Origin: Nocardioidaceae bacterium
GTDB lineage: Bacteria; Actinomycetota; Actinomycetes; Propionibacteriales; Nocardioidaceae
Length of the DNA: 6,228 nucleotides
NCBI GenBank assembly: GCA_020438665.1
Contig: JAGQUE010000341.1
Location: 1 to 6,228, forward strand
Reading direction: 5' to 3'
Position 1 is the first letter of the stretch. Every line of letters starts with the position of its first letter. Positions 1 through 5,556 of this stretch are shown here, piece by piece. A program made the position numbers and the translations under genes. The notes below the pieces were generated by a model, which saw only the letters and a list, made by a program, of their open reading frames with translations, did no database searches and had not been told where the DNA came from.

Positions 1-1
1 C

Positions 2-259
2 CACGAGGCGATCAAGGAGGCGGCGGTCGGCGTCGCCCTGGCGATGCGCCAGGGTCAGGCCGAGAACGACGTCTTCGACCGCCTCGCCGCCGACGAGCGG
101 CTCGGGCTCTCCAAAGCGCAGATCGACGCCCTGGTCGCCGACCCCATCACGTTCACGGGGGCGGCCCTCGCGCAGACCCAGGAGGTCTGCCGCCGGGTCG
201 CCGCGATCGTGGCGCTCCATCCGGACGCGGCGGCGTACTCCCCCGGCGCCATCCTCTAG
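2..259 (+). CDS. purB: Adenylosuccinate lyase, C-terminal fragment (5' end outside window)
   Basis: Only the last 85 codons are present, read in frame from base 2 to the TAG at 257-259. The product would be adenylosuccinate lyase, a soluble fumarase/aspartase-superfamily enzyme. It releases fumarate from SAICAR and from adenylosuccinate in purine nucleotide synthesis. The fragment begins HEAIKEAAVGVALAMRQG and continues with a helix rich in charged residues. It then shows the actinobacterial-type tail in which LGLSKAQIDALVADP is followed by a TGAA-type segment and ends in SPGAIL. The catalytic signature loop lies upstream of the window, so activity cannot be judged here. The gene ends 44 bp from the stop of the convergent transporter gene. 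It is the only clearly housekeeping gene in the window and marks the edge of a more variable stretch. Family assignment rests on recognising the C-terminal sequence; no alignment was run. Confidence 0.85.
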   Translation, partial: HEAIKEAAVGVALAMRQGQAENDVFDRLAADERLGLSKAQIDALVADPITFTGAALAQTQEVCRRVAAIVALHPDAAAYSPGAIL

Positions 260-272
260 CCCCACCCTCGCC

Positions 273-305
273 GAGTCGTCACAGGAAGCGACGAGACAGC
301 GACTC
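273..305. terminator. Weak inverted repeat between convergent purB and MFS genes
   Basis: GAGTCG at 273-278 can pair with CGACTC at 300-305. An alternative inner pairing is TCGTC (276-280) with GACGA (290-294). There is no following T-run on either strand. The position between two convergent stop codons suits a bidirectional factor-independent terminator, but the stem is short and overlaps the transporter stop codon. This is a weak call based on position and pairing only. Confidence 0.2.
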
Positions 306-1734
306 AGCGGCGGCGCCAGTCGACGATCGCGAGGACCAGAGCGCACCCCTGGACGACGAGGGCGGCCACCAGCGCGACCCGCAGGGCGGCGTTCGCGGCC
401 AACCCGTGCGCCAGTGAGACCTGGTAGGCGCTCATCAGCAGGGCCGCCCCCACGGCGGTGCCGATCCGTTGCCCGGTCTGGATCGCGGCGCCGGCGGCGC
501 CACCCATGCGCGGCGGGACGTGCTCCAGGGTCAGGGTGAAGTTGGGGGAGATGACGGCGCCGCCACCGAGCCCCGCGACCAGCAGCGGCAGGGTGACCCA
601 CGGCCAGACCCGGCCGCCGTCCGGGACGACGACCGCGAGCGCCGCGATGCCCGACATGACGATCGACAGGGCGATGACCGTGAGCTTGCGGCCGACCGTC
701 GAGACCAGCCGGCCGGCCATCGGCGCCGAGAACGCCGAGCCGGCAGCGAACGGCGTCACGATCAGTCCGGCGGCCAGCGGCGACAACCCGAGCTGCTCCT
801 GGAGGAACACCGAGAACACCAGGAAGACGCCGCTGAACCCGGTGAAATAGAGGGTCCCGACGACGATCCCGTTGGCATAGCCGCGGACCCCGCGCAGCAG
901 CCCGAGGTCGAGCAAGGGTGCGCCACCGCGGCGGACGACCCGACGTTCCCAGCCGACGAAGGCCCAGGCGAGCGGGGGCGTCGCGAGGAGGAACGCCAGC
1001 GTCCAGTGCTCCTGGCTCATCACCCGCACCATCGGGTAGAGCAGCGAGAGCACGGCGAGGCCGAGCAGGCCGGCTCCGACCAGGTCGAGCTGTCGCTCCG
1101 AGGCTGTGACGCCCTCGGGACGGCCGGGGACCAGCCGTGCGATCAGGACCAGGACGACCAGCCCGATCGGGAGGTTGACCAGGAAGATGTAGCGCCAGCC
1201 GTGGGCGGGCCCGGCCGCGGCGATGATGAGCCCGCCGAGGATCGGTCCGATGGCCGATGACACGGCGACGGTGAAGCCGAAGAGCCCGAACGCCCGGCCC
1301 CGCTCGGGGCCGCGGAAGAGCTGCTGGATCAGGCCGGAGTTCTGCGGCGTGAGCAGCCCGGCCGCGGCCCCCTGCACGAACCTCGCCACGACCGCGATCG
1401 CCGCCGTGGGTGCGAAGCCGACCCCGGCCGACCCCACGAGGAAGCCGACCAGCCCGATGAGCATCATCCGGCGCCGCCCCCAGGCGTCGCCGAGCCGGCC
1501 GCCGGTGACGAGCGTCAGTCCGAAGGCGAGGGCATAGCCCGAGACGATCCACTGCACGGAGGCCGACGACGCGCCCAGTCCGGCCCGGATCGACGGCAGT
1601 GCGACGTTGACGATGGTGACGTCCAGCAGCGACATGAAGCCGACCACCAAGGTGACGCCGAGGATGCGCCACCGCCGCGGATCCGGTGCGGCGATCACCT
1701 CCACCGGGTCCCCAGCCGCCTGATCATCGGTCAC
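304..1734 (-). CDS. MFS multidrug-type exporter, DHA2 (EmrB/QacA, 14-helix) family
   Basis: This 476-residue integral membrane protein is a predicted proton-driven drug or metabolite exporter. The length and the row of hydrophobic segments from about residue 24 to 473 fit the 14-helix DHA2 family. Visible family motifs are LLDVTIVNVALPSI at 36-49 (motif D1 with Asp38 in helix 1), GGRLGDAWGRRRM at 78-90 (motif A in the loop between helices 2 and 3) and AIGPILGG at 161-168 (motif C, the antiporter motif of helix 5). The start is GTG at 1734, because the next Met lies inside helix 1. There is no good Shine-Dalgarno sequence, but a TACGGT hexamer ends 6 nt upstream. The gene follows the LuxR regulator by 37 bp on the same strand, so it is probably co-transcribed, possibly with its own promoter. 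The substrate cannot be read from sequence. A plausible inference is that it exports a substrate or product linked to the neighbouring oxidase. Confidence 0.9.
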   Translation of the reverse strand: MTDDQAAGDPVEVIAAPDPRRWRILGVTLVVGFMSLLDVTIVNVALPSIRAGLGASSASVQWIVSGYALAFGLTLVTGGRLGDAWGRRRMMLIGLVGFLVGSAGVGFAPTAAIAVVARFVQGAAAGLLTPQNSGLIQQLFRGPERGRAFGLFGFTVAVSSAIGPILGGLIIAAAGPAHGWRYIFLVNLPIGLVVLVLIARLVPGRPEGVTASERQLDLVGAGLLGLAVLSLLYPMVRVMSQEHWTLAFLLATPPLAWAFVGWERRVVRRGGAPLLDLGLLRGVRGYANGIVVGTLYFTGFSGVFLVFSVFLQEQLGLSPLAAGLIVTPFAAGSAFSAPMAGRLVSTVGRKLTVIALSIVMSGIAALAVVVPDGGRVWPWVTLPLLVAGLGGGAVISPNFTLTLEHVPPRMGGAAGAAIQTGQRIGTAVGAALLMSAYQVSLAHGLAANAALRVALVAALVVQGCALVLAIVDWRRR

Positions 1735-1761
1735 CCTGGCACCGTACCGACCACGCCAGGG
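1734..1761 (-). promoter_or_regulatory. Inverted repeat and possible leaderless promoter at the MFS start
   Basis: CCCTGGC (1734-1740) and GCCAGGG (1755-1761) form a perfect 7-bp inverted repeat with 14 bases between the arms. The half-site centres are 21 bp apart, about two helical turns. On the minus strand, TACGGT (1746-1741) matches the TANNNT form of an actinobacterial -10 element. It lies 6 nt before the GTG start, as expected for a leaderless transcript. No convincing -35 is visible. The repeat could be an operator bracketing the -10, or an RNA stem between the regulator and the exporter that reaches the first base of the start codon. Confidence 0.35.
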
Positions 1762-1771
1762 CCGGCGGGTG

Positions 1772-2890
1772 TCACTCGGTCGTCGCGAACCAGCCCGTGG
1801 GTCCGATGTCGGTGCCCATCCGGGGGACGTACTGGTCGAAGTAGATCCGCGCGATCAGCTCGCGGCGGCTGCCCACGTCGGCCTTGGTGAAGATCGACTT
1901 GAGGTGGTCCTGGACGGTGTAGGCCGACAGGTGGAGGGTCGAGGCCATCTCCTTGGTATCGACGCCTTGCAGGACCAGCTGGGTGATCTCACGCTCGCGC
2001 GGGGTCAGGTCGAACGCCGCCACGACCAGCGGCACGATCTCGGGCGGCCGCGCCTCGTCGATGGTCACCACCACGTCCCCGTGCGAGTCGCCTCGGGCGC
2101 TGAGGGGGGTCGCGTGGAGCACCAGCCACATGCCGCTGCGGGAGCGCACCCGACAGCGCGGCGGCCGGTCGGTCTGCCCGGCCGCGAAGCGGCGGGCTGC
2201 CCCGACGAGCGAGGAGATGATGCCGGTCGGGTTGGCGGCGGAGTCGCTGAGCATCAGGTCGCGGACCCGCACCTCGGCTCCGGCGCTCAGCTGCTGGACG
2301 GTGTCGTCGGAGCCCACGATGATGACCGCCGGCCCGGACGGGACGGGCGGTGGCGTGGTCGCGAGGGTGGCGAGCAGCCCGGCCCGGGTGCCTGCCGAGA
2401 GGGCCTGCGAGAGGGCGGCGAGCAGCGCGACCTCGTCCTCGTCGAACGGCGCCGACCCCGTCTCGCGGAACATCGCCACGCCGCCCCACACCTCGCCGCG
2501 GTCGTGAAGCACGACGCGCAACTCGTCGGAGTAGCCGAAGTAGGGCTGCATGAACGCGTCCATGCGGGTCGAGCGCGCGGTCTCCCCGTCGGTGTGCGCG
2601 TGCATGCCCACCGCCGTGATCCCGCGTCGGGCGAGCTCGCCGAAGGAGGTGTCCTCGGCCTCGCCGTACTCGAGGACCCCCCATTCGTGGTCGTGCTCGT
2701 CGCGCCCGCGCAGGTCGCCGTACTTGTGGGTGCTCGTGAGCAGCCACGTCGTCGGGTCGACGGTCGCCACGCAGGCGCCCACGTGGGGTACGGCGCGCTC
2801 CAGCGAGCTCATCGCCTCGGCGAAGAAGCTCTCCACGTCGAGCCCCGCCCGCGACACCACCTCGACGTCGCGCAGCACCCGTTGCGCCAT
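1772..2890 (-). CDS. GAF-domain LuxR-family transcriptional regulator
   Basis: With the chosen ATG at 2890 this is a 372-residue cytoplasmic DNA-binding regulator. Residues about 18-170 look like a GAF-type sensor (alternating strands, with VWGGVAMFRE and FDEDEVALLAALSQAL typical of the domain end). Residues about 185-280 look PAS-like (IIVGSDDTVQQLS). Residues 292-350 are a clear LuxR/GerE helix-turn-helix with LTPREREI at 295-302 and SAYTVQDHLKSIFTKADVGS at 322-341. No receiver Asp pocket or AHL-binding domain is seen, so the signal is unknown. The frame is open upstream to GTG 2983, with ATG 2941, GTG 2905 and TTG 2893 as other possible starts. I prefer 2890 (or TTG 2893) because GAGGTGA at 2908-2902 is the only good Shine-Dalgarno-like sequence. 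The gene is divergent from the FAD oxidase and 37 bp upstream of the MFS gene, which suggests it controls both. Confidence 0.85.
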   Translation of the reverse strand: MAQRVLRDVEVVSRAGLDVESFFAEAMSSLERAVPHVGACVATVDPTTWLLTSTHKYGDLRGRDEHDHEWGVLEYGEAEDTSFGELARRGITAVGMHAHTDGETARSTRMDAFMQPYFGYSDELRVVLHDRGEVWGGVAMFRETGSAPFDEDEVALLAALSQALSAGTRAGLLATLATTPPPVPSGPAVIIVGSDDTVQQLSAGAEVRVRDLMLSDSAANPTGIISSLVGAARRFAAGQTDRPPRCRVRSRSGMWLVLHATPLSARGDSHGDVVVTIDEARPPEIVPLVVAAFDLTPREREITQLVLQGVDTKEMASTLHLSAYTVQDHLKSIFTKADVGSRRELIARIYFDQYVPRMGTDIGPTGWFATTE

Positions 2891-2893
2891 CAA

Positions 2894-2911
2894 GGTGAGG
2901 TTCACCTCACC
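2894..2911. promoter_or_regulatory. 18-bp palindrome over the luxR-type gene's ribosome binding site
   Basis: GGTGAGGT-TC-ACCTCACC is a perfect inverted repeat with 8-bp arms and a 2-bp centre. If the regulator starts at 2890 or 2893, the palindrome contains its Shine-Dalgarno GAGGTGA. In the minus-strand RNA the same bases can fold into a 7-bp stem (GGUGAGG/CCUCACC) with a UGAA loop that hides the Shine-Dalgarno sequence. It could be a dimer operator, an RNA switch, or both. If translation begins at 2941 or 2983 it lies inside the coding sequence. Confidence 0.5.
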
Positions 2912-2953
2912 AGTGTCGCCCAGCCAGGTCCCGACTGCCATCCCAGATTTGTG

Positions 2954-2969
2954 GGGAGCGGGCGCTCCC
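2954..2969. promoter_or_regulatory. Second palindrome in the luxR/oxidase divergent region
   Basis: GGGAGCG-GG-CGCTCCC is a perfect inverted repeat with 7-bp arms and a 2-bp centre. It lies about 115-130 bp upstream of the oxidase ATG and 64 bp upstream of the regulator's preferred ATG. It may be an operator, or a chance GC-rich palindrome. Between 2941 and 3084 the + strand has no TA dinucleotide, so no canonical TANNNT -10 can be written for the oxidase. That fits activator-dependent or atypical initiation. Confidence 0.3.
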
Positions 2970-3032
2970 AGGGGACCGGGCACAGAACTCCCCGGTGGCC
3001 CGGGATGGTCCCCCGGCTGCCGGCCTCCGAGT

Positions 3033-3051
3033 CTGGTGAGGCGACGCCACC
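3033..3051 (+). promoter_or_regulatory. CTGGTGAGGYGA motif upstream of the oxidase gene
   Basis: CTGGTGAGGCGA (3033-3044) matches 11 of 12 bases of CTGGTGAGGTGA, read on the minus strand from 2913 to 2902 and overlapping the 18-bp palindrome. It is followed by CGCCACC, giving an imperfect palindrome GGTG(A)GGCG-A-CGCCACC. One copy points toward each divergent gene, and this one ends about 40 bp before the oxidase start. It is a candidate binding site for the divergent LuxR-type regulator, inferred from repetition and position. Confidence 0.35.
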
Positions 3052-3073
3052 GCGTCGATCGACCGTCACAGCG

Positions 3074-3078
3074 AAGGA
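3074..3078 (+). promoter_or_regulatory. Ribosome binding site of the FAD oxidase
   Basis: AAGGA lies 6 nt before the ATG at 3085 and supports that start. It is one of the few ordinary Shine-Dalgarno sequences in the window. Confidence 0.6.
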
Positions 3079-3084
3079 CCCACC

Positions 3085-4488
3085 ATGACCTTGAACATCT
3101 CCGACCCGGCCACCGTCACCTCGCGCGGCCTCGCCCTGCGGGAGCGGTGCGGCTCCCTCGTCGCGCTCCCGGGCGAGCCGACCTACGACGACGTGCGGAT
3201 CCCGTGGAACGTCGCCGTCGACCAGCGTCCCGCGGCCGTCGCCGTGCCGACCACGGCGGCAGACGTCGCCGATGTGGTCCGCGCAGCGGCCGATCTGGGG
3301 CTTCGGGTGGCGCCGCAGTCGACCGGACACGCGGCGGCCGTCCTGGCCCAGCACGATCTCACCGACGTGGTGCTGCTGCGCACCCATCTCCTCGACGACG
3401 TCGTGGTCGACCCCGGGCGGCGGGTCGCCCGGGTGGGCGCTGGCGCGATCTGGCAGGGCGTCGTCGAGGCGGCCGCCCCGTACAGCCTGGCCGCCCAGCA
3501 CGGGTCCGCTCCCGACGTCGGCGTCGCCGGCTACCTGCTGGGGGGTGGGCTGAGCTGGTATGCCCGCTCGCTGGGGCTCGCCGCCAACGATGTGCTGGCC
3601 GTCGAACTGGTCATGCCGGACGGCGAGACCGTCCGAGCCGACGCCCTCCAGCACGAGGAGCTGTTCTGGGCGCTCCGCGGCGGGGGAGGGAACTTCGGCG
3701 TCGTCACGGCGGTGGAGATCCGGCTCCACCCGATCGCCGATGTCTATGCCGGCATGTTCCTGTGGGGGATCGAGCACCTCGAGGCCGTGCTGCGTCGTTG
3801 GACGGCCTGGACCCAGACCGCCCCGGAGGCCGTGACGACCTCGTTGCGGGCGATGCGTCTGCCCCCGCTGCCGGAGCTGCCGCCGTTCCTGCGGGGGCGT
3901 GCTGTCGTGGTCCTCGACGGTGCGGTGCTGGGCGACGACGAGTACGCACGCACCCTCCTGGCCGAGTTCCGCCACCTCGCTCCCGAGGTGGACACCTTCA
4001 CCCGGATCCCGGCTGCCGATCTCACCCGGATGCACATGGACCCGGAGCAGCCGACCCCGTCCGTGGGGCGCGGCACGCTCCTGTGCGATCTCGACGAGGC
4101 GGGCATCCAGGCCTTCCTCTCGGCGGTGGGGCCCGAGGCGCAGACGTCGCTCATGATGGCCGAGCTGCGCCAGCTCGGCGGCGCGGTTGCGCGGCCCCAG
4201 CTGGGCGGCGGCGTCGTCAGCCGTCTCGATGCCGCCTACGTCGCGTTCTTCATCGCCGTCGCCGCGACTGCCGAGATGGCGGCGGCGGGCCGGACGGACG
4301 CCGACCGTGCGTGCGAGGCGCTCGCGGGCTGGGAGACCGGTCAGAGCTTCCTCAACCTGTCCGAGACCTCGGTCGACCCTCGCACCGCCTATGGCTCGGA
4401 CGCCTGGGTTCGGCTGTGTGACCTGCGCCGGCGGGTCGATCCGCGCGGGGTGCTGCTCGCCAACCACGCCGTGCCGGCCGCAGGCTGA
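3085..4488 (+). CDS. FAD-binding oxidoreductase, PCMH/berberine-bridge-enzyme-like
   Basis: This 467-residue flavoprotein of the VAO/BBE type probably oxidises a small organic substrate using O2. The FAD domain spans roughly residues 30-215. Visible elements are WNVAVDQRPAAVAVPTTAADV at 41-61 (entry strand of the PCMH domain), PQSTGHAAA at 77-85 with His82 in the covalent 8-alpha-histidyl-FAD position, and GSAPDVGVAGYLLGGGLSW at 140-158. RGGGGNFGVVT follows at 198-208. A substrate domain comes next, and the BBE-like tail near 430-463 contains AYGSDAWVRL and DPRGVLLANHAV. Bicovalent relatives have a Cys in the segment aligned with Ser141/Ala142; here it is absent, so attachment through His alone is predicted. 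No signal peptide is seen, so it is probably cytoplasmic. It is divergent from the LuxR-type gene and near an exporter, suggesting inducible modification of a metabolite or toxic compound. The substrate is unknown. Confidence 0.9.
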   Translation: MTLNISDPATVTSRGLALRERCGSLVALPGEPTYDDVRIPWNVAVDQRPAAVAVPTTAADVADVVRAAADLGLRVAPQSTGHAAAVLAQHDLTDVVLLRTHLLDDVVVDPGRRVARVGAGAIWQGVVEAAAPYSLAAQHGSAPDVGVAGYLLGGGLSWYARSLGLAANDVLAVELVMPDGETVRADALQHEELFWALRGGGGNFGVVTAVEIRLHPIADVYAGMFLWGIEHLEAVLRRWTAWTQTAPEAVTTSLRAMRLPPLPELPPFLRGRAVVVLDGAVLGDDEYARTLLAEFRHLAPEVDTFTRIPAADLTRMHMDPEQPTPSVGRGTLLCDLDEAGIQAFLSAVGPEAQTSLMMAELRQLGGAVARPQLGGGVVSRLDAAYVAFFIAVAATAEMAAAGRTDADRACEALAGWETGQSFLNLSETSVDPRTAYGSDAWVRLCDLRRRVDPRGVLLANHAVPAAG

Positions 4489-4502
4489 GCGCGAGGGTTG
4501 GG

Positions 4503-4534
4503 TCCGAGACTGCCGGGCTCCGAGACTGCTGGGC
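4503..4534. repeat. Two-copy 16-bp tandem repeat between convergent genes
   Basis: TCCGAGACTGCYGGGC occurs at 4503-4518 and again at 4519-4534 with one mismatch (C/T at the eleventh base after the first). It occupies most of the 46-bp gap between the oxidase stop and the tetR-type stop. GACTG (4524-4528) can pair with CAGTC (4536-4540), giving only a 5-bp hairpin, so any terminator role is weak. A related sequence (20 of 24 bases) lies at 3017-3040, upstream of the oxidase. Confidence 0.6.
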
Positions 4535-5104
4535 TCAGTCCCGCCTGGCCGACTGCCACTCATGGAGATAGGACTCCAGGGCGGCGGTCGGCCCGGCCAC
4601 GTCCCCGGAGGCGACGGCGTCGAGCAGGAGCCCACGGAGGACGGCGACGCCGAGCCGGAGCCCGGCCTCGTCGATGTCGACGTCCATCCGTTCGGCGACG
4701 TCCGTCGCGTCACGCAGCCAGCTGCTCGTGAGACCGTCGAGGAAGCCCTCGGTGCCGGGTCGGCCGTGCATGGCCATCGCGGTCGCCTCGAAGAAGAGCC
4801 GGACGAACGGCGCCATGGCGGGGTCGCTGAGCTGGGCCCACTGTCGCCGGATCAGGTCGACGGGGGAGTCGGCCTGGTCCGCCAGCTGCCGGAGCAGGGT
4901 CCGCTGTCCCGCCTCGATGCGCGCCACGACGGCGGCGACCAGCCCCTCGCGGGAGCCGAAGTGATAGAGCAGCATCCGGTGACTGCTCCCGATGGCGGCC
5001 GCGAGCTCGCGCAGGCTGACGTCGGTGAGGCCGTGCTCGGCGACGTGGGCGATGACGGCGTCGAGCAGTCGCTCTCGGGCTGCGCTGGGCGGCTGGATGC
5101 TCAT
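4535..5104 (-). CDS. TetR/AcrR-family transcriptional repressor
   Basis: This is a 189-residue dimeric DNA-binding regulator. The N-terminal helix-turn-helix spans about residues 10-57. It includes ARERLLDAVIAHVAEHGLTD, then VSLRELAAAIGSSHRMLLYHFGSREGLVAAVV, the family signature (LYHFGSREGL at 46-55). The C-terminal all-helical region (about 60-185) is the ligand and dimer domain, variable as usual. The start is taken as ATG 5104. An upstream in-frame TTG at 5113 lies inside the palindrome and is less likely. No Shine-Dalgarno sequence precedes the ATG. The gene is divergent from the SRPBCC gene with 26 bp between ATGs and a perfect palindrome in the gap. It therefore very probably represses itself and its neighbour. 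The ligand is unknown; a hydrophobic compound bound by the SRPBCC partner is one possibility. It ends convergently with the oxidase. Confidence 0.92.
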   Translation of the reverse strand: MSIQPPSAARERLLDAVIAHVAEHGLTDVSLRELAAAIGSSHRMLLYHFGSREGLVAAVVARIEAGQRTLLRQLADQADSPVDLIRRQWAQLSDPAMAPFVRLFFEATAMAMHGRPGTEGFLDGLTSSWLRDATDVAERMDVDIDEAGLRLGVAVLRGLLLDAVASGDVAGPTAALESYLHEWQSARRD

Positions 5105-5119
5105 ATGTACCAAATGGTA
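5105..5119 (-). promoter_or_regulatory. Candidate promoter -10 of the tetR-type gene (near-leaderless)
   Basis: On the minus strand TACCAT (5119-5114) fits TANNNT and lies 9 nt before the ATG at 5104. A transcript starting 6-7 nt after it would carry only 2-3 untranslated bases or none. No -35 is obvious. The call rests on spacing and on the missing Shine-Dalgarno sequence. Confidence 0.4.
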
Positions 5120-5121
5120 CA
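5106..5121. promoter_or_regulatory. TetR-type operator: perfect 16-bp palindrome
   Basis: TGTACCA-AA-TGGTACA is a perfect inverted repeat with 7-bp arms, lying in the 26-bp gap between two divergent start codons. It begins 1 bp from the tetR-type ATG and ends 9 bp before the SRPBCC ATG. Its size, symmetry and relative AT-richness match operators of TetR-family repressors. It overlaps the -10-like hexamers of both genes, so one bound dimer could block both promoters. Confidence 0.75.
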
Positions 5122-5130
5122 GTTGCGACC
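5118..5130 (+). promoter_or_regulatory. Candidate -10 of the SRPBCC gene (leaderless)
   Basis: TACAGT (5118-5123) fits TANNNT and is followed by 7 nt and then the ATG at 5131. Transcription starting at the A of ATG is therefore plausible. No Shine-Dalgarno sequence exists in this gap. The first four bases of the hexamer belong to the operator palindrome. Confidence 0.45.
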
Positions 5131-5556
5131 ATGAGATGGACGAACACCCTGGAGATCGACACGCCGATCGACCTGCTGTGGCAGGTCACGATGGACGTCG
5201 ACGCGCTTCCCTCGATGACCCCGACCATGTCGGCGGTCGAGCGGCTCACCCCGGGCGAGCTTCGGCCCGGCAGCCGGGTCCGGATCAAGCAGCCCGCTCA
5301 GCCCGCCCGCGTCTGGACCGTCACCACGGCCGACGCCCCCCACCGATTCGTCTGGCAGACGAAGGTCGGCCCGGCCACGATGGTCGCCACCCACGAGCTC
5401 ACCGAGACCGAGCGCGGCACGCGCAACATGCTCACGCTCGAGCTGACCGGGCCCGGGTCCGGCCTGCTCGGCCGGCTGATCAGCGGCAAGATCACCGAGA
5501 CCCTGACGACCGAGAACGCCGGCTTCAAACGGACCGCGGAGTCGCTGAAGAGCTAG
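5131..5556 (+). CDS. SRPBCC-family (START/polyketide-cyclase-like) protein
   Basis: This small soluble protein of 141 residues is close to the usual size of a single SRPBCC helix-grip domain, which encloses a hydrophobic ligand pocket. The pattern fits: an opening strand with TNTLEIDTPIDLLWQV (4-19), the short helix DALPSMTPTM (24-33) and the strand VERLTPGELRPGSRVRIKQ (36-54). WTVTTADAPHRFVWQTK follows at 62-78, and then a long C-terminal helix from about 107 ending FKRTAESLKS. No catalytic residues can be assigned, so binding, cyclase or lipid-transfer roles are all open. There is no signal peptide. It is divergent from the TetR gene across a shared operator, so it is probably repressed by TetR and induced by that regulator's ligand. 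Its stop overlaps that of the convergent HIT-like gene. Confidence 0.85.
   Translation: MRWTNTLEIDTPIDLLWQVTMDVDALPSMTPTMSAVERLTPGELRPGSRVRIKQPAQPARVWTVTTADAPHRFVWQTKVGPATMVATHELTETERGTRNMLTLELTGPGSGLLGRLISGKITETLTTENAGFKRTAESLKS

Noticed and set aside
469..1260. Plus-strand open frame of 263 codons opposite the transporter
   Set aside because: It reads as Asp/Arg/Glu/Gln-rich filler antisense to hydrophobic transporter helices, with no supporting motif.
1769..3088. Plus-strand open frame of 439 codons opposite the LuxR-type gene
   Set aside because: The minus strand encodes an unmistakable GAF/LuxR protein. The plus frame is His/Arg/Gly-rich low-complexity with no fold signature.
2550..4421. 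Plus-strand open frame of 623 codons overlapping the regulator and the oxidase
   Set aside because: It is out of frame with the recognised oxidase, very Arg/Gly/Pro-rich and without motifs. It is a GC-driven shadow.
4524..4540. GACTG/CAGTC hairpin as a terminator between the oxidase and tetR-type gene
   Set aside because: The 5-bp stem with a 7-nt loop, no T-run and overlap with a stop codon is too weak to call. It is better explained as part of the tandem repeat.
2902..4713. Long minus-strand open frame (603 codons) opposite the FAD oxidase and tetR-type gene
   Set aside because: It is antisense to a clear flavoprotein and crosses several gene boundaries. Its composition is Arg/Gly/Asp/His-rich with no domain pattern, typical of a shadow frame in GC-rich DNA.
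4187..5134. Plus-strand open frame of 315 codons spanning the oxidase end and antisense to the tetR-type gene
   Set aside because: It runs through an oxidase coding end, a convergent gap and the opposite strand of a clear TetR gene. It has no domain of its own.
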